In this document: positions 46,329 through 58,139 of the stretch, one piece after another
Position numbering within the stretch: the first letter of the stretch is position 1
Layout of the letters: each line of letters opens with the position of its first letter
Assembly (NCBI GenBank): GCA_029204225.1
Contig: CM055093.1
Location: 25,091,912-25,155,911, forward strand
DNA: 64,000 nucleotides
From: Diphasiastrum complanatum
Lineage: Eukaryota; Streptophyta; Lycopodiopsida; Lycopodiales; Lycopodiaceae
Direction of reading: 5' to 3'
Notes under the pieces: generated by a model
What the model was told of the DNA's origin: nothing
Database searches by the model: none
Seen by the model: the letters and a program-made list of their open reading frames with translations, nothing else
Position numbers and translations under genes: made by a program

Positions 46329-48383
46329 TCAGGTCAGATCTCTGTACTTCTGGGTACTTGCGTGATCTCTGGTGGTACTCCTTGGAGCGTGAGGACTCTT
46401 CCTCATGGACTCCATCTCTTCATTCATGGCTTGGATCCATTTGTCCTTTTCTGGACATTCAATCGCCTCCTCGAATGTCTCTGGTTTGCCACTGAACCCA
46501 CATAATTCTTCTGATGTGGAAGCTGAGCTGCCTGGCACAAATCTTGTTAGCGCTCTTCATGGTCTTGTCGACCTTCTGGGAGATCCTCCCAGAACAGCTA
46601 TGCCTTTGCCCTTATCTGCTCTGCTCGGTCCGGAACCATCTTGGTTTATAGAAACTGCGACGGCAGATTGCCTCTCGAATCTTTCTTCGTCTGATTCATC
46701 GCTCGAATGGGAGATGACTCAAAAATCTTTGTTTTTGTGTTCGTCCTCTTCTCCCTCTGATGTTGGCGGCAGGTCATAGTACTGTCTTTCCACAACTTCA
46801 TAACTAATAGGGTCTGCGTTGGCCATTGTCCTGCTCTCGTCGAATTTGACATCCCTCATTGTTTTCACAGTGTTCGTGTCTGGCATGGAGATTCTGTAGT
46901 ATGACGAATTATTGTCATAACCTACCAGAAATCCTTGTTCGGCTTTCTCATCAAGCTTCTTGTGAAGCTTATCAGGAATATGTGCATATGTTGCACAGGC
47001 AAATATTCTAACGTGAGACATGTTGGGCTTTCTACCCCACCATAGCTCATGTGGTGTCGTGTGAGGAACACCAGATTTACCTGTCCTGTTTTGGATGTAT
47101 GCGGCTGTAGCTACTGCTTCAGCCCACAGTGCCATTGGAGCCTTCAAGTATGCCATCATGCATCTGGCTGCTTCCATCAGGGTCTTGTTCTTTCGTTCAG
47201 CAACACCATTGTGTTGTGGTGTGTAGGCTACAATTCTTCTATGAATGATGCCATGATCATTGCAGAAGTCAGTGAAGCAATTCGAGATATATTTGCCACC
47301 TTGATCTGTTCTGATCTACTTCACCTTGCTGCCTGTGCATCTCTCCTGTGAATTTATCGAGTGCTTTAGAATTATTCTGAATAAAATACACTCTGGCAAA
47401 CTTGCTATAATCATCAATGAAGGTTAGATAGTATTTTGAACCTCCTACTGGGATCACATTGAATGGGCCACAGATGTCAGAGTGCACCAGCTCCAGAATC
47501 TTTGTCGTTCTGTAGGAGTCTTTGACGAATGGTGTGCGTGACATCTTGTCTTTCAAACATGCATCACAGGTGGTTGAATTGGTTGCATTCAAGATGCTGA
47601 CCCCTGTTAATGCTCCATGATGACTTGCCTGGTAGAGTGCCATTGAGTTCATGTGGCAGAGTCTTCTGTGCCACAAAGTGTCTGGCGAGTTGTCATGGGT
47701 CTGATGCATTTGATCTTCAGGTACGTGCACCTTTAGATGAAATAGGTTTCCCTTCCTTCTGCCTTGAGCAATGAGAGTGCTGGTGCTGACATCAATCACG
47801 TTGCATGCTTTGTTAGAGAATGTCACATGCATCCCTGCATCTGCTATTCTTGCTACAGAGAGCAAGTCTTGCTGCAGAGTTGGCACGAACAGAACGTCTT
47901 CGAGTCGTCTGTCTCTGCCGTTGGTGTTGAGCCAGAGTGAACCAATACCGTTCACTTGATGTCTGGATCCATCTCCAAGAACTATCTTCGAGCTCTCGGG
48001 CTCCTCAACATAGGAAGAACTATTATCATTCTCTTGTCTGTTCTGAGCTGATCTGTTTATTGGGTTTTGGCGGCAATCCATGGCTGCATGACTCTTCTTA
48101 TGGCAGTGGATACACTCAATTTTGGGATTGAGCCAGCATGTATATACTGTATGCCCGTCTCTTCTGCATCTTGTGCAAATCTTCTTTTTGGCATCTTGTC
48201 ATTTCGGCCTCCCTTCGGTCTTCCAGTTGCTTTTGCTGGTCCCCTCTGCTTGCTGGTCACGATCATGCCTCTGATTCGACTCCCTCTTAGGTCAATACGG
48301 TCCAAGTTCATGATCTGGAAATTAAGGTTATCTTGAAACCCTTGAATTTCTAGAACCAAAATGCTAACCATTATTTCCCACAC
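46329..48383 (-). mobile_element. Ty1/copia pol relic lacking gag
   Basis: On the minus strand in order: two zinc knuckles CTRCRRDGHTVYTC and CIHCHKKSHAAMDC (about 48070-48185); protease remnants to DVLFVPTLQQDLLSVARIAD; pre-integrase LWHRRLCHMNS; integrase CDACLKDKMS, HSDICGPF and FIDDYSKFARVYF; the later core MEAARCMMAYLKAPMALWAEA; GFLVGYD; and the RT start KDKWIQAMNEEMESM. Frames break near 47.27 kb, 46.72 kb and 46.38 kb, and it ends early in RT. No LTR or primer site was found at either end. Confidence 0.88.
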
Positions 48384-48989
48384 CTTTTTATCTTGACCCT
48401 TAGTGTTACGAGACCGTAACAGTATCGACCCAACAATACATTTGAGTATAGCTAACTAACAGAGGGCAGAGGACAGTGTGAGTCAGAGGCATGCATGCAT
48501 ACCGTGCAATTGTTATGAGGGCCAGTAATGACCATGCAGACACATGCATACACATGCGGACGCGTGCATGACAGTCTGGGGCCATGCAATCCTTTAATGA
48601 TGGAATGGGACCCCACATGCAATAGTAATCTAGTGCATGCAGCATGAACAATGGGTGTTGGCAGTAACTACCACCTATCGCTCGCTTGCAAACTCACACT
48701 GGGCTAGGAGGGGCATTTGATAAAAGAGTGCATTGGTTGGGTGGAGTAGACTAGCTTTGCCTTGTACCTGGTTATGCTGTTCCTAGGAACATTGGTATCT
48801 TAGCCATAGTAGATTCGTGTGCCACCAGTTAAGTGAATTGGGAGATTAGAGAGTGGAGGAGAATTTTGCAGTTTGGAGGGCACACCTTCCTCAGCTTTTT
48901 CAACGCTTGTTGTCCATTGGATTGGAGTGCATTCAAACTTCTTGTTGGCCCCCATTTTGCCACTGTTTCTGCAATTTTTGAAAGCATTT
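48384..48989. other. Unassigned
   Basis: Contains many catgca/atgcat words (48490-48645). It may be the LTR side of the gypsy element whose gag starts at 49941, but no LTR border or primer site could be fixed. Confidence 0.3.
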
Positions 48990-49700
48990 TCTGGGTAGTA
49001 TAAGGGCGCATTTGCTTCAGTAACCTTTAGCGCATTTTAGCAAGCAGATTAGGCGCACTTCTGTTGGCCTATGCAGCGCACTTCCTCATCATCAGAACGA
49101 GTTGGTTGGAAGAACTTAATTGCTTCACCCCAAACTCCAACGTTGTCAGAAGCTGTTTGGGCGCATTTGTATCAGAATCTAGTGCATTTTTCCTGACCCA
49201 GGACCATCGCATTTCCAGCAAGATTTTTCTTGCTTATTTCTGATACAAATTGGGCGCATTTTCAGCGATTAGGAAGCGCTGTTCCAGACCATCAACGCAT
49301 TTTGAATGGGATAAATTTCTATAAGTTTCAGCATTTCAGTAATTTTTTTGTGGCAACCAGGATTGGCGATTTACCTATAGGACTCGGCGCTTCTTTGCAT
49401 GCTAATTCCTCGGAATTTCATCACTGATTTTCTAGTGTACATTTTAGTATGGTTAAGCGCTGATTTTCTCAAGTTCCACACAGTGGTTTTGCGCTCAAAT
49501 TAGGAGCCTCTTCTAGTTCCCTTCGCACTTTCAAGTGCCCAATGCTGTTTGCAGTTTGGTGCCTTCTTTTTAGCACATTCCACAATCTGATTTCCAGCGC
49601 TCAAAAGTAGTCCAGATCAGCGCACGTCATCAACTCTTCTAGCTGTAGATTTTTCGACTTCGATACAACTTAGTCTCAATCCCTTTCTGATCAGATTTAG
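48990..49700 (+). repeat. Probable gypsy leader with recurring GCGCATTT/GCGCACTT words
   Basis: GCGCATTT at 49006, 49030, 49161 and 49254, GCGCACTT at 49053 and 49077, and many near variants (gcgctga, gcgctcaaa, cgcacttt) at irregular 20-90 nt spacing. Lies just upstream of a gypsy gag, the same position as the TTACTCGCC leader at 29.7-30.2 kb. Confidence 0.6.
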
Positions 49701-49940
49701 GTGATCCAGTACCCATCTTTCCTAATGGACAAAGTCGAATGTTGCATGCAAGCAACCGTCAGTCCATGTTAATACTATTTCAGCAAGCAGGAGCAAAAGC
49801 TTAAAGTTTCAGATTCTCAATCGTTCGAAGGCTGAGTTGAGGGGTCGTCGACGAGTGGGTTTCGCTCAGAGCTAAGTCTTTTCTCATTCTTTTTCTTTTT
49901 GTTTGCTTTACATCTTCGTTTCCCTTCTTCGAGTAACGAC

Positions 49941-51178
49941 ATGACGACTCTCGAGAAAAATCCCATTTCCCCTGGAAACGCCATTGACGAGCTCGAGGAG
50001 GAAACTCTTCTCTTTTCAAGAGAAAAAGACAACAATGGATGTATATCAGGAATATGAGACATTTAATACATAAGATTTTGTTTTTAAAGAATAATATCAG
50101 AAATTAGAAACTGAGGTAACTAATCTAAAACAAGACTTTACATAGCATGCAAACGAAGTAACATAAGTCATTTGCAGAACTTAAAAGCCTGTTTGCTAAC
50201 TTAGTACCTCCCACTCCTCTACCTTCAGTCTCAACCTCAGTTCCAGCGCCATACTCAGTTTCACTATCCAGTGTATCTCAGTTACCTGGGCCTCCTGCAA
50301 TTCCTAATTTTTTGGGAGATACTAGAACAAACCCTAGTATCTTTAAGGATTTAAAACCACCAACTTTTAATGGAGAAGAAAAGGTCAAAAATACCGATAT
50401 TCTTTAAACCTTTATTAGCAAATGGAAGAATATACATGCATTGAAACAGACCCCAAACCATTTGCAAGCATTACAAGCTAGCTTATCCCTTGGTCCCATG
50501 GCCTACAAGTGGTGGTTGAATATCCAAGAGACTGGGTAGACCCCCAAGTCATGGCAGACTTTTGAGGAAGCCTTCCTACGAGAGTTTTTCAAGGCCAAAG
50601 AATTTGATAGGGCTTGGGAGGCTTGGGAAAAGTTGGGCATAGACAAATCCCTAACTGAGTCTATATCACAGTATAGAAAATCTATCCTTAAACCTAAAAA
50701 CATTGATGACTATCAGAAAGTCAGAGACTTTGTCCGTGGGCTTCGAGATGAGTATAAGATGGAAGTTCAGCGTAATTCACCAACTACTTTTGAACATGCT
50801 TAAGTTTTCCCAAATCTATGACGATTCAGTAGGTAGACGAAAAGCCAAACAGTCTAGTATTGAGCAGCCTTCTCAGTCAACCTCCTCATTCAGAAAAAAC
50901 TTTTTAAATTTTTTTTTTTTAATAAATCTAATGAAGGTCCTTAAACACCCTACAATCATTCAACCATTAAAAACTGAAGATTATGAAAAAACAAAACAAG
51001 AACGATTGTGTTTTGTTTGTCTGGGTAAGGGACATACAGTCAGACAATGTCCTAAAGGACCCGTCATTAAAAAGAAAGATAACAAACAAGTACACCTAGT
51101 CCAAACCGTGACTTTCCCCATTGATTTGACAGCTACCGAAATAGAGGTGTTCCATGAAGACCATGAGCACCATTGTTA
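49941..51178 (+). mobile_element. Ty3/gypsy gag, decayed
   Basis: Starts MTTLEKNPISPG at ATG 49941. Broken frames then give PPTFNGEEK, LQASLSLGPMAYKWWLNI, TFEEAFLREFFKAKEFDRAW and DYQKVRDFVRGLRDEYKMEV (retrotransposon gag). It ends with the zinc knuckle CFVCLGKGHTVRQC at 51009-51050. At least four stops or frameshifts. No protease or pol follows. Confidence 0.85.
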
Positions 51179-51301
51179 GTTGACCACTACTATGCTAGGG
51201 AGACCCTCTAGTTTTGGGCCTCACGACCTAGTACGCATGCTATGCAAAAAAAGAAAAAAAAAAAAAAACCCTCACAAGAAATTCACAAGATATAAAACCT
51301 T

Positions 51302-51315
51302 GGCTCTGATATCGA
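51302..51315 (-). other. Possible copia primer binding site, imperfect
   Basis: The minus strand reads TCGATATCAGAGCC, matching the last ten bases of TGGTATCAGAGCC, next to a TG-starting sequence at 51316 with a GA tract as in the other LTRs here. Suggests a minus-strand copia LTR from 51316 rightward. Confidence 0.4.
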
Positions 51316-51343
51316 TGTGTGAACCTCAAGGGAAGGTTTATTG

Positions 51344-51345
<2 letters not shown>

Positions 51346-51405
<60 letters not shown>
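51346..51405. repeat. (GA)30 microsatellite
   Basis: An uninterrupted 60-nt GA tract, about 30 bp from a possible copia primer site, so probably within an LTR. Confidence 0.97.
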
Positions 51406-51408
<3 letters not shown>

Positions 51409-51792
51409 AAGAGGATAGAGTATAGATGTTTTGGGTTTTCAAAGCCTTCAATCCAAATTTAGCACAATCTCTTTGAGCCAACTTGTTAGGATGATTCAAA
51501 AAGAAGTAAGAGTGTAGGAGGGTGCCCCATTCTAGAGTGTAGGAGGGTGCCACGTGACAAGGTAGGTGGAGGTAGCTGTGTAAATTTTAGAGGAAAAATG
51601 CCCCAAAGAAATAAATGTTTTTCCCATCTTCCATCTTCACATAGACTTTAATGACATGAAACTACCAATGACCATTATTCTATTTGGATATTGTATGAAC
51701 TAATTGCTCTAATGATTTGAGTGTGAAGGTATTACTACTTGTAGAACTAAGAACCATTTATGAGCCATGTCTGATGGTATGAAAACTAACAT

Positions 51793-52232
51793 TTCTTTGA
51801 AGGTATGTGCATGTACTCACGAAAGTGCCTGAAGAACAAGAACAAGAATAAAAAACCTTCTAAGCTTAAGGACTGACCTTGCTTTGAAGGTATGTGCAAG
51901 TACTCATGAAAGTGCCTGAAGGACAATGACAAGAACAAGAATAAAAAGCCTTCTAAGCTTAAGGATGGACCTTTCTTTGAAGGTATGTGCAGGTACTCAT
52001 GAAAGTGTCTGAAGAACAAGAACAAGAATAAAAAACCTTCTAAGCTTAAGGACTGACCTTTCTTTGAAGATATGTGCAGGTACTCATGAAAGAGCCTGAA
52101 GGAGAATGACAAGAACAAGAATAAGAAGCCTTCTAAGCTTAAAGATTGACATTTCTTTGAAGGTATGTGTAGGTACTCATGAAAGTGCCTGAAGGACAAC
52201 AACAAGAACAATAAGCTTTCTAGGATTAAGGC
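51793..52232. repeat. Minisatellite, five units of 87 and 93 bp alternating (180-bp higher-order period)
   Basis: ggtatgtgc-type anchors at 51802, 51889, 51982, 52069 and 52162 give periods 87, 93, 87, 93. The longer units carry gacaatgac where the shorter have acaag. All periods are multiples of 3, so the minus strand stays open for 151 codons (repeat HEYLHIPSKK...SLSLEGFLFL). The plus strand has one in-frame stop per unit. Whether either strand was ever coding is unknown. Confidence 0.92.
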
Positions 52233-53935
52233 TGTTAACAAAGAAGGCTTATGATAAGTCTATAATGAAGGCTGAGAAGAGTCTATAAAGATGAGGATTA
52301 GGCCAAAGGACTGATCACCTTATTGACCTTATCCACCGTGATTGAGGGGGCGACCTCTCAAATGAATAAATGAATATCCACTGTGATTGAGGATGAGCAA
52401 CCTCTTAAAAAAAAGTGCCGATGAATTAATAATTATTATGCAAGATAATATGGGCATGGCTTTTTCCCTAGTAAGATTGCACTTGGGATGAATTCCCAAG
52501 TTGTGACGATGAAAATCCATATGTAAAAGAAGAGGCCAAGTTTAAACCTTGTGCCAACTACTTTAGTACCTTCCACTTTCAATTGATTCATCACCTAGGA
52601 AAAGACAATTCTATTTGAGGATCTGTTGGTTGCATAGATTTTGGAAGAGAACCAACTATGGTATAAAAATGAGATTTTTTGGAAAGTAATTTTGGATAGG
52701 TTCAAAATAAGATACCAAATTGAAACTTTTTGAATAAAAGAAATTTTCTAGGGATTGTGTAAAACGATCTGGGACTAGAACTGGTTTGAAATTTGAATCA
52801 TTATCTATAAGTAGTACAGTGAAAGGTTAAAAGTTACTAATTCAATTTAAATTAGAATAGGAATAAGTTTGGTCATAATTTAAATATGGAATGTCTGTAT
52901 TAGATCAACCTAATCTTAGTTTGAGTACTAGGGTCATAAAGAGGTTGATTCATAGTGAGATTATTCACATATGTGCACGATTAATCTGGTATGAATCTAC
53001 TGTGTATTCCTGGTTACTAGGGTTATTTGGTGCACTTAACCTAGTCGGTGAATATAAACAGATGATCAAGTATTGTTGAGACAGATACTTGTAGAGTTAA
53101 TGGATCTTTCTATGGAACATTATGAGTTAACTTATTAATAATCTGGATAAGGATCGAAATGTGGTGTTATACTAATACAATTGAATTATGCACCTATACA
53201 TTTAATATTTTTGAATCATTGGCAATTAACTTGAGTACTCATGTTGAAGTTAATTGGTAAAATGGTCAGTGTGAAGAGGATTTGCCAGATACTGATAGTT
53301 TTAAATTATATTGCTTGTAAGACGCATGATTTGTGAATCATCTGGATTCATCATTTATGTGCATTGGATATACAATATTCTTGGTATAGAGTATTCATTA
53401 GCTAAGGAATAGACTTAATTCATTAGTGATTGTATCCTAGAGCGCTCAATTGGATGACAAATCATAATGAATCTGAGAATAATAACTGAATTGATATTCA
53501 ACAAGACTTTGGGTATCTAGATTTGATTCTAGACGATATTTAGTATTTTCCTAGTGGAAAAGATTTTGGAATGATTCTTACTTTTGTTTTTAGTTATGTT
53601 GGAGATATACTCTAGTATTCTGTAATGATTAAGTATGGTTTTGGATTCCAAAAAATTATGATTGAGGAATCATGTGAATTTAAATATTTATGATTGACGG
53701 ATCATAAATAAATACTTAACTATTGTCAGATGATTATACTGAATTGTGATGACTCTTAAGTGTGATGATTAGTTCTTGATCTATTAATTGAGTTAGGAAT
53801 TTAGATTAGCATTTTGAAAATTCAGCTGAATCTCTCTACTCTAGTATTTTATTGAGAGCTTATGGATCTCACAATTATTCTCACAAGATAAGTTATTTTA
53901 CTTGTGGAGAATTTAATTAATTTACTGGATGCTAT
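52233..53935. other. Unassigned, distantly similar to 20.5-22.4 kb
   Basis: A short duplicated phrase, ccaccgtgattgagg/ccactgtgattgagg, lies at 52333 and 52378. Hairpin words ATGATTGAGGAATCAT and ATGATTGACGGATCAT lie at 53664 and 53692. No coding signature until the copia protease at 53936. Confidence 0.3.
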
Positions 53936-54560
53936 TTGATGTGTTCTTCAAGTCCAATATCAAGTGAAGGTGACAAAGATTCATGGTGGATTGATAGTGG
54001 AGCTAGTTCACACATGACTAGTCACAAGGAGTTCTTTGCTTCTTTGGTCACTTATGATGGAGCCAAGAAAGTGATTCACATGGCCAATGGTGGTGAGTGT
54101 ATGATTGAAGGTATTGTTTCGATTCCTATTTGTCTTTCTACTAATAGGAAAGCGACTTGATGGTGTTCTTTACATTCCTTCAATTTCAAAGAATTTGCTA
54201 AGTGTTGGTCAAATGATAGAGAAAGGATAGATGGTAAAGTTTGGTGGTGATGCGTGTTTCATTACAAAGGAATCTTGGTTGCTAGGGGCAATAGACAAGG
54301 TAGACTTTTCAAGCTTGATGCTTTGTTTATGGCTAACAAAAAGGGTGGAATGGAAAAGGAGATTGGTCTCAACTTTCCAAAGTTACCTTTTAGCATCAAT
54401 AAGATTGGTGGATCTTATGCAAAGTCTAACAAGCTTCCTTATGCTAGATCTAGGTCGAGATCTAATATGATTATTGGAGATGTTTATCTTTGTGCTAACT
54501 TGGCTAGTTATGAGGATGATGGTGTTCCATGGCAAGTGCAAGCATGCAGAAGGTAAGGAA
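53936..54560 (+). mobile_element. Ty1/copia protease fragment
   Basis: Reads DSWWIDSGASSHMTSHKEFF (intact protease DSGA), then after a frameshift DGVLYIPSISKNLLSVGQMI, then GRLFKLDALFM. After about 54430 the sequence (ccttatgctagatct...) resembles a word in the LTR at 57.78 kb, and pol does not continue. Same broad family as the intact element. Confidence 0.8.
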
Positions 54561-57344
54561 AGAGCTAACTTTATCAATGGAGGTGATGAAGGTTCTTCCT
54601 TGGAAAATATTGTTGTGATTTCTTTGATCATATGGAAAAAAGATGTTGCTAAGTACATGCATGAAGGAGATGGTTCTTCTACATTTATTTCTGATGAGTC
54701 CAAGAAAGTCATTTTTGCAGCAAGTGGAGTCACATGGAGGCTCATTCATGGAGTTTTATGGTGGAGACATATCAAGAAAGGATAGAGTTGGAGGAGACAG
54801 GCAAAAAAATGGTCATTACTCACATTTATTGTTTGGTTGTTGATATTTTCTAGAGAGTTCAAAGTTTGAAACATGGAGGAATCATAACAATTACATTCTA
54901 TTTGGTTCTGCATGTTCTAGTAGTTTGTAATTGGTTAAACAAATTTTGCATATGATTATCTCTTTGTTTATTACTTTGATGGAGTTCCAATATTGCTTTG
55001 CCTAAAGTATGTAGCAATGAGTTTGAATCAAGAGGGTCACCCCCATCGGGTGAATCCGGACGAATTTTTGGTGAAATGGGAAAATCGTCCCCCACAACGA
55101 GAACTTCATCGGTTGCCAAATGCCTAGAAAAATGAAAAAATTTGTTAATTACAAGATTATTTTGAGTATAATTGTAAAATAAAACAACAATCTCAAAAAA
55201 AAATTCAATCTTAAGACAATGTCGTGCTTTTTGAAAAAATTATACCAATAATCTTTGCAAATGCATAGACTTATAAACGAAGTGAGAAGTTATGCCAAAC
55301 TTGTTTTACCAATTAACCCATTAAAAGTTTTATTTTGTCAAACTGCTTTGACATCTTCAAAGCCCAATAAGCCCTTTTAAGCCATGGGAAAAAACAAGCC
55401 ACAAGACACCCCCCATCCCCCCCCCCCCCCCGGACCAAATATAAGTAACCCCTTCCACAACCTGAAAGAACATTTAGAAAGTATGTCAGCACATACACCA
55501 ATCTGTTATGTCTTTTTTTTTTTTTTGCATTTCCCGAAAAGATTGTTTTTTCCAAGGTTTTTTGTGAATGAAAATTTGTTTTTTTATTATATCAAACACT
55601 ATTTGCTGCTGCTATAGGAAGGCGCCCCTCTTTCTGAGATTGAAAGAGCACACAACCACATTACCTATGTTCTTTTACTACAGTGTATTATTAGGAAAGT
55701 AGAAATTTTTAACGCAAAAACATGCTTTAGAAACATGTTTACAATAGGCTTAGATTTGTAGTAAGGCATAACAGGTTTGTCTCTGTAAGCAAAACTTATT
55801 TATTTGATGCAAAAAAACCATGCTTAACATCTTGCATATACCAAAGCTTATGGGTAAAATTTTGGAGTTGTGATTTGCCAGAACGTGTCTCTTTTGGTGC
55901 TATGAATTATTTTACAGTTTCTTAACTAAACTGTAAAATGTTTTCCCAATTCCAATCATTCACAGAAACAATTCCAATGTTTCAACCCAATCAAGTATCT
56001 GTAAAATATACTACTAATTGTATTCCTACTTTCCACACCGGTTTTCCAAAGGAAGAGTAGCCAAACCACAGTGACTATTGGTTTACTAACAAGATTGAGT
56101 TTCATGACATTGTGAAACCATTTTCCCCTTTGTTTATGCCAAAGAACATGTTTCTTAAAAGCATCCAAACATGGGAAGAAAGTAGGCCATGAGCTAGAAA
56201 AAGTATAACCACTTATTGACCACAAATTAGCAATAAATTGTATATTTGGTAAGTGATTATAAGAAGCCTTAAAAAATCTAGCATACACCTTTAAAACAAA
56301 TTCGGTTTCTTGGACTACAAGTACTCAACAAAATTCTACTTTTTTTTAAGACTAAAGATTGCCTATCAACGAAAAAGCAAACGGGAACAAGTAATGGCAA
56401 AATAGAATGCAAGAGGTGAAACAAAACTTCCTATCAAATCATCACTCAAGAGCACAAAACCACCAACCGATTGCAAACTTGGTAGTGCACTTACACACAA
56501 TCGATTCCTCTCGGAAATTAGTGATTCATGGGAAGAAGGAATTGAAACCACACCAAGCCTTTTGCACAAAACTTTGTCTCCTCAAAGAGTAAAAAAACCA
56601 AGACCCCAATACAAAGATCCTCTCACAATTCTTGACACCTTTTGAGTACAATCCAATCGCAAAAGCACTTAGTTTTGGCTCTAATACCACTATAAAGTCC
56701 TATCACAAGGATCCAACACCAAGCAAGCCACGACAAGCAACACAAGGGAATCGGATGGTAGACAAACCAACCTAATCAAACCTAGATCTTACGGGTCTAG
56801 CCCCCAAGCTATGGATTAATCTATCACAAGGGAAGGAGGAACACCAGCAACATGTAGCTACTAATCACACAATCAAGCATGCACCAGTGAGAGCCCAATG
56901 GGTATACTTATACCCTCCAAGGCCCATGCACCACTAGTAGTGCAATGTGACACCTCTCTGGACACCTCACTGTGACACCACTCACTGGACACCTATGTAA
57001 CCTATTTGGGCCACATCATCCAGTTCCCCTACGACTCACTGAGAGACCCATAATAATTCACCATCATGATTTTCAAGGAGGAGGAGCTTTTCGATCAACC
57101 ACATGCTTCAAGGATGTAACAAATCATTGGAAAAAGTGCCCATGTGGTGAAAAGCTTCTCAAGATGCTTGGAGATGGTTCTCCTTCAAAGAAGCCTTGTC
57201 ATGGCTATGGTGATGCTGCTGCAATTTCATACTTATTGGCTGGTTTTCTCATCAATTTCATTCCAAAGAATCTACTTGAGAAGCTATTCTTAGCTACTTA
57301 AGTTTTGGAAGAAACTAGCATAGTAATCAAGCTAAATTTTGAGA
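54561..57344. other. Unassigned, mosaic
   Basis: No feature of confidence. A minus frame at 55956-56288 (WPTFFPCLDAFKKHVLWHKQ) and a plus frame at 56972-57301 (KKPCHGYGDAAAISYLLAGF) look protein-like but are unrecognised. ggctctaatacca at 56677-56689 resembles a degenerate copia primer site on the minus strand. C- and T-runs lie near 55415-55430 and 55512-55526. Confidence 0.25.
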
Positions 57345-58139
57345 AGTGTGAACATTTTGCAAAATCTAGCTTGATTAGATTATACTTTCATGTACATATG
57401 TAAATATCACATGTGTGGAGCATGTTCCCATGTGTGGAGGATAGGCCTAATCATTTTAGTTCATTTATGTTGACTTTGAATAGTCAATAGGCCTCAAACT
57501 TGAGAGATCTAGTGAGGTAGTGACATTTGTCACATGATGTTAAGATTGAAATGCATCTATTTGGCTCAATCACATTTAGAGGCATAGATCACAAGGCCGA
57601 TCACCTTGAGAGGTGCATTACATGTGGACCAATCATGTTTAGAGTTGCACATCATGAGGCCTAATCAAATTGTGAGGTGGAAATCATGAGGTCCAATCAT
57701 GGTGAGAGGTGCAAATCTAGCGGTGCAATCATGATGTAGAGAGACAATAAATGAGGTCCAATCATTCTAGAGCATTTCCTTATGCTAGATCTCGTGCTAG
57801 TACTATATGGAAGAGCTCTCTTATTGTACATACAAGTTTTTGTGTAGCAATCTATGTGATACACATTGTTTTTCCTCATATTCTCTCTCTACTTGAGGGC
57901 TCACTCACTTTCTCTCTCTACCCAAGGCATGTTGGGAACCTATTTTTTTCATGTACTTTGATTGCTTTGAGTGCCAATTGAATGTGGATTCATTATGCAT
58001 GAAATTGTGCCGCTTCCTTAGAATCAATCTAGGAAGATTTTAGGATGCAATCTAGATGATAGATCTATGTGCAATCACATATTACCTTAGAAGATCATTA
58101 TGGGTGTTGGGCAGGTCTTTCACACGTGTGAAACCTTCA
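57345..58139 (+). mobile_element. Copia LTR, plus orientation (solo or 3' LTR)
   Basis: Begins near tgtgaacattttgc. It carries cacatgtgtggagcatgttcccatgtgtgg (57411-57440), the same block as the U3 of the intact element. Degenerate repeats of ccaatcat..gagaggtgca(a)atc span 57565-57770, then ctctctctacttgag, ctctctctaccc and tgttggga. It ends TTCACACGTGTGAAACCTTCA at 58139. No primer site follows; instead a minus-strand copia pol begins at once. Confidence 0.65.

Noticed and set aside
51786-52241. 151-codon minus-strand frame as a real membrane protein
   Set aside because: It exists because the minisatellite units are multiples of 3. There is no start context, splice or homology support. Kept only as a question in the findings.
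56677-56689. Degenerate copia primer site as proof of a minus-strand LTR at 56.69 kb
   Set aside because: The next bases do not start with TG and no LTR partner was found; left unassigned.
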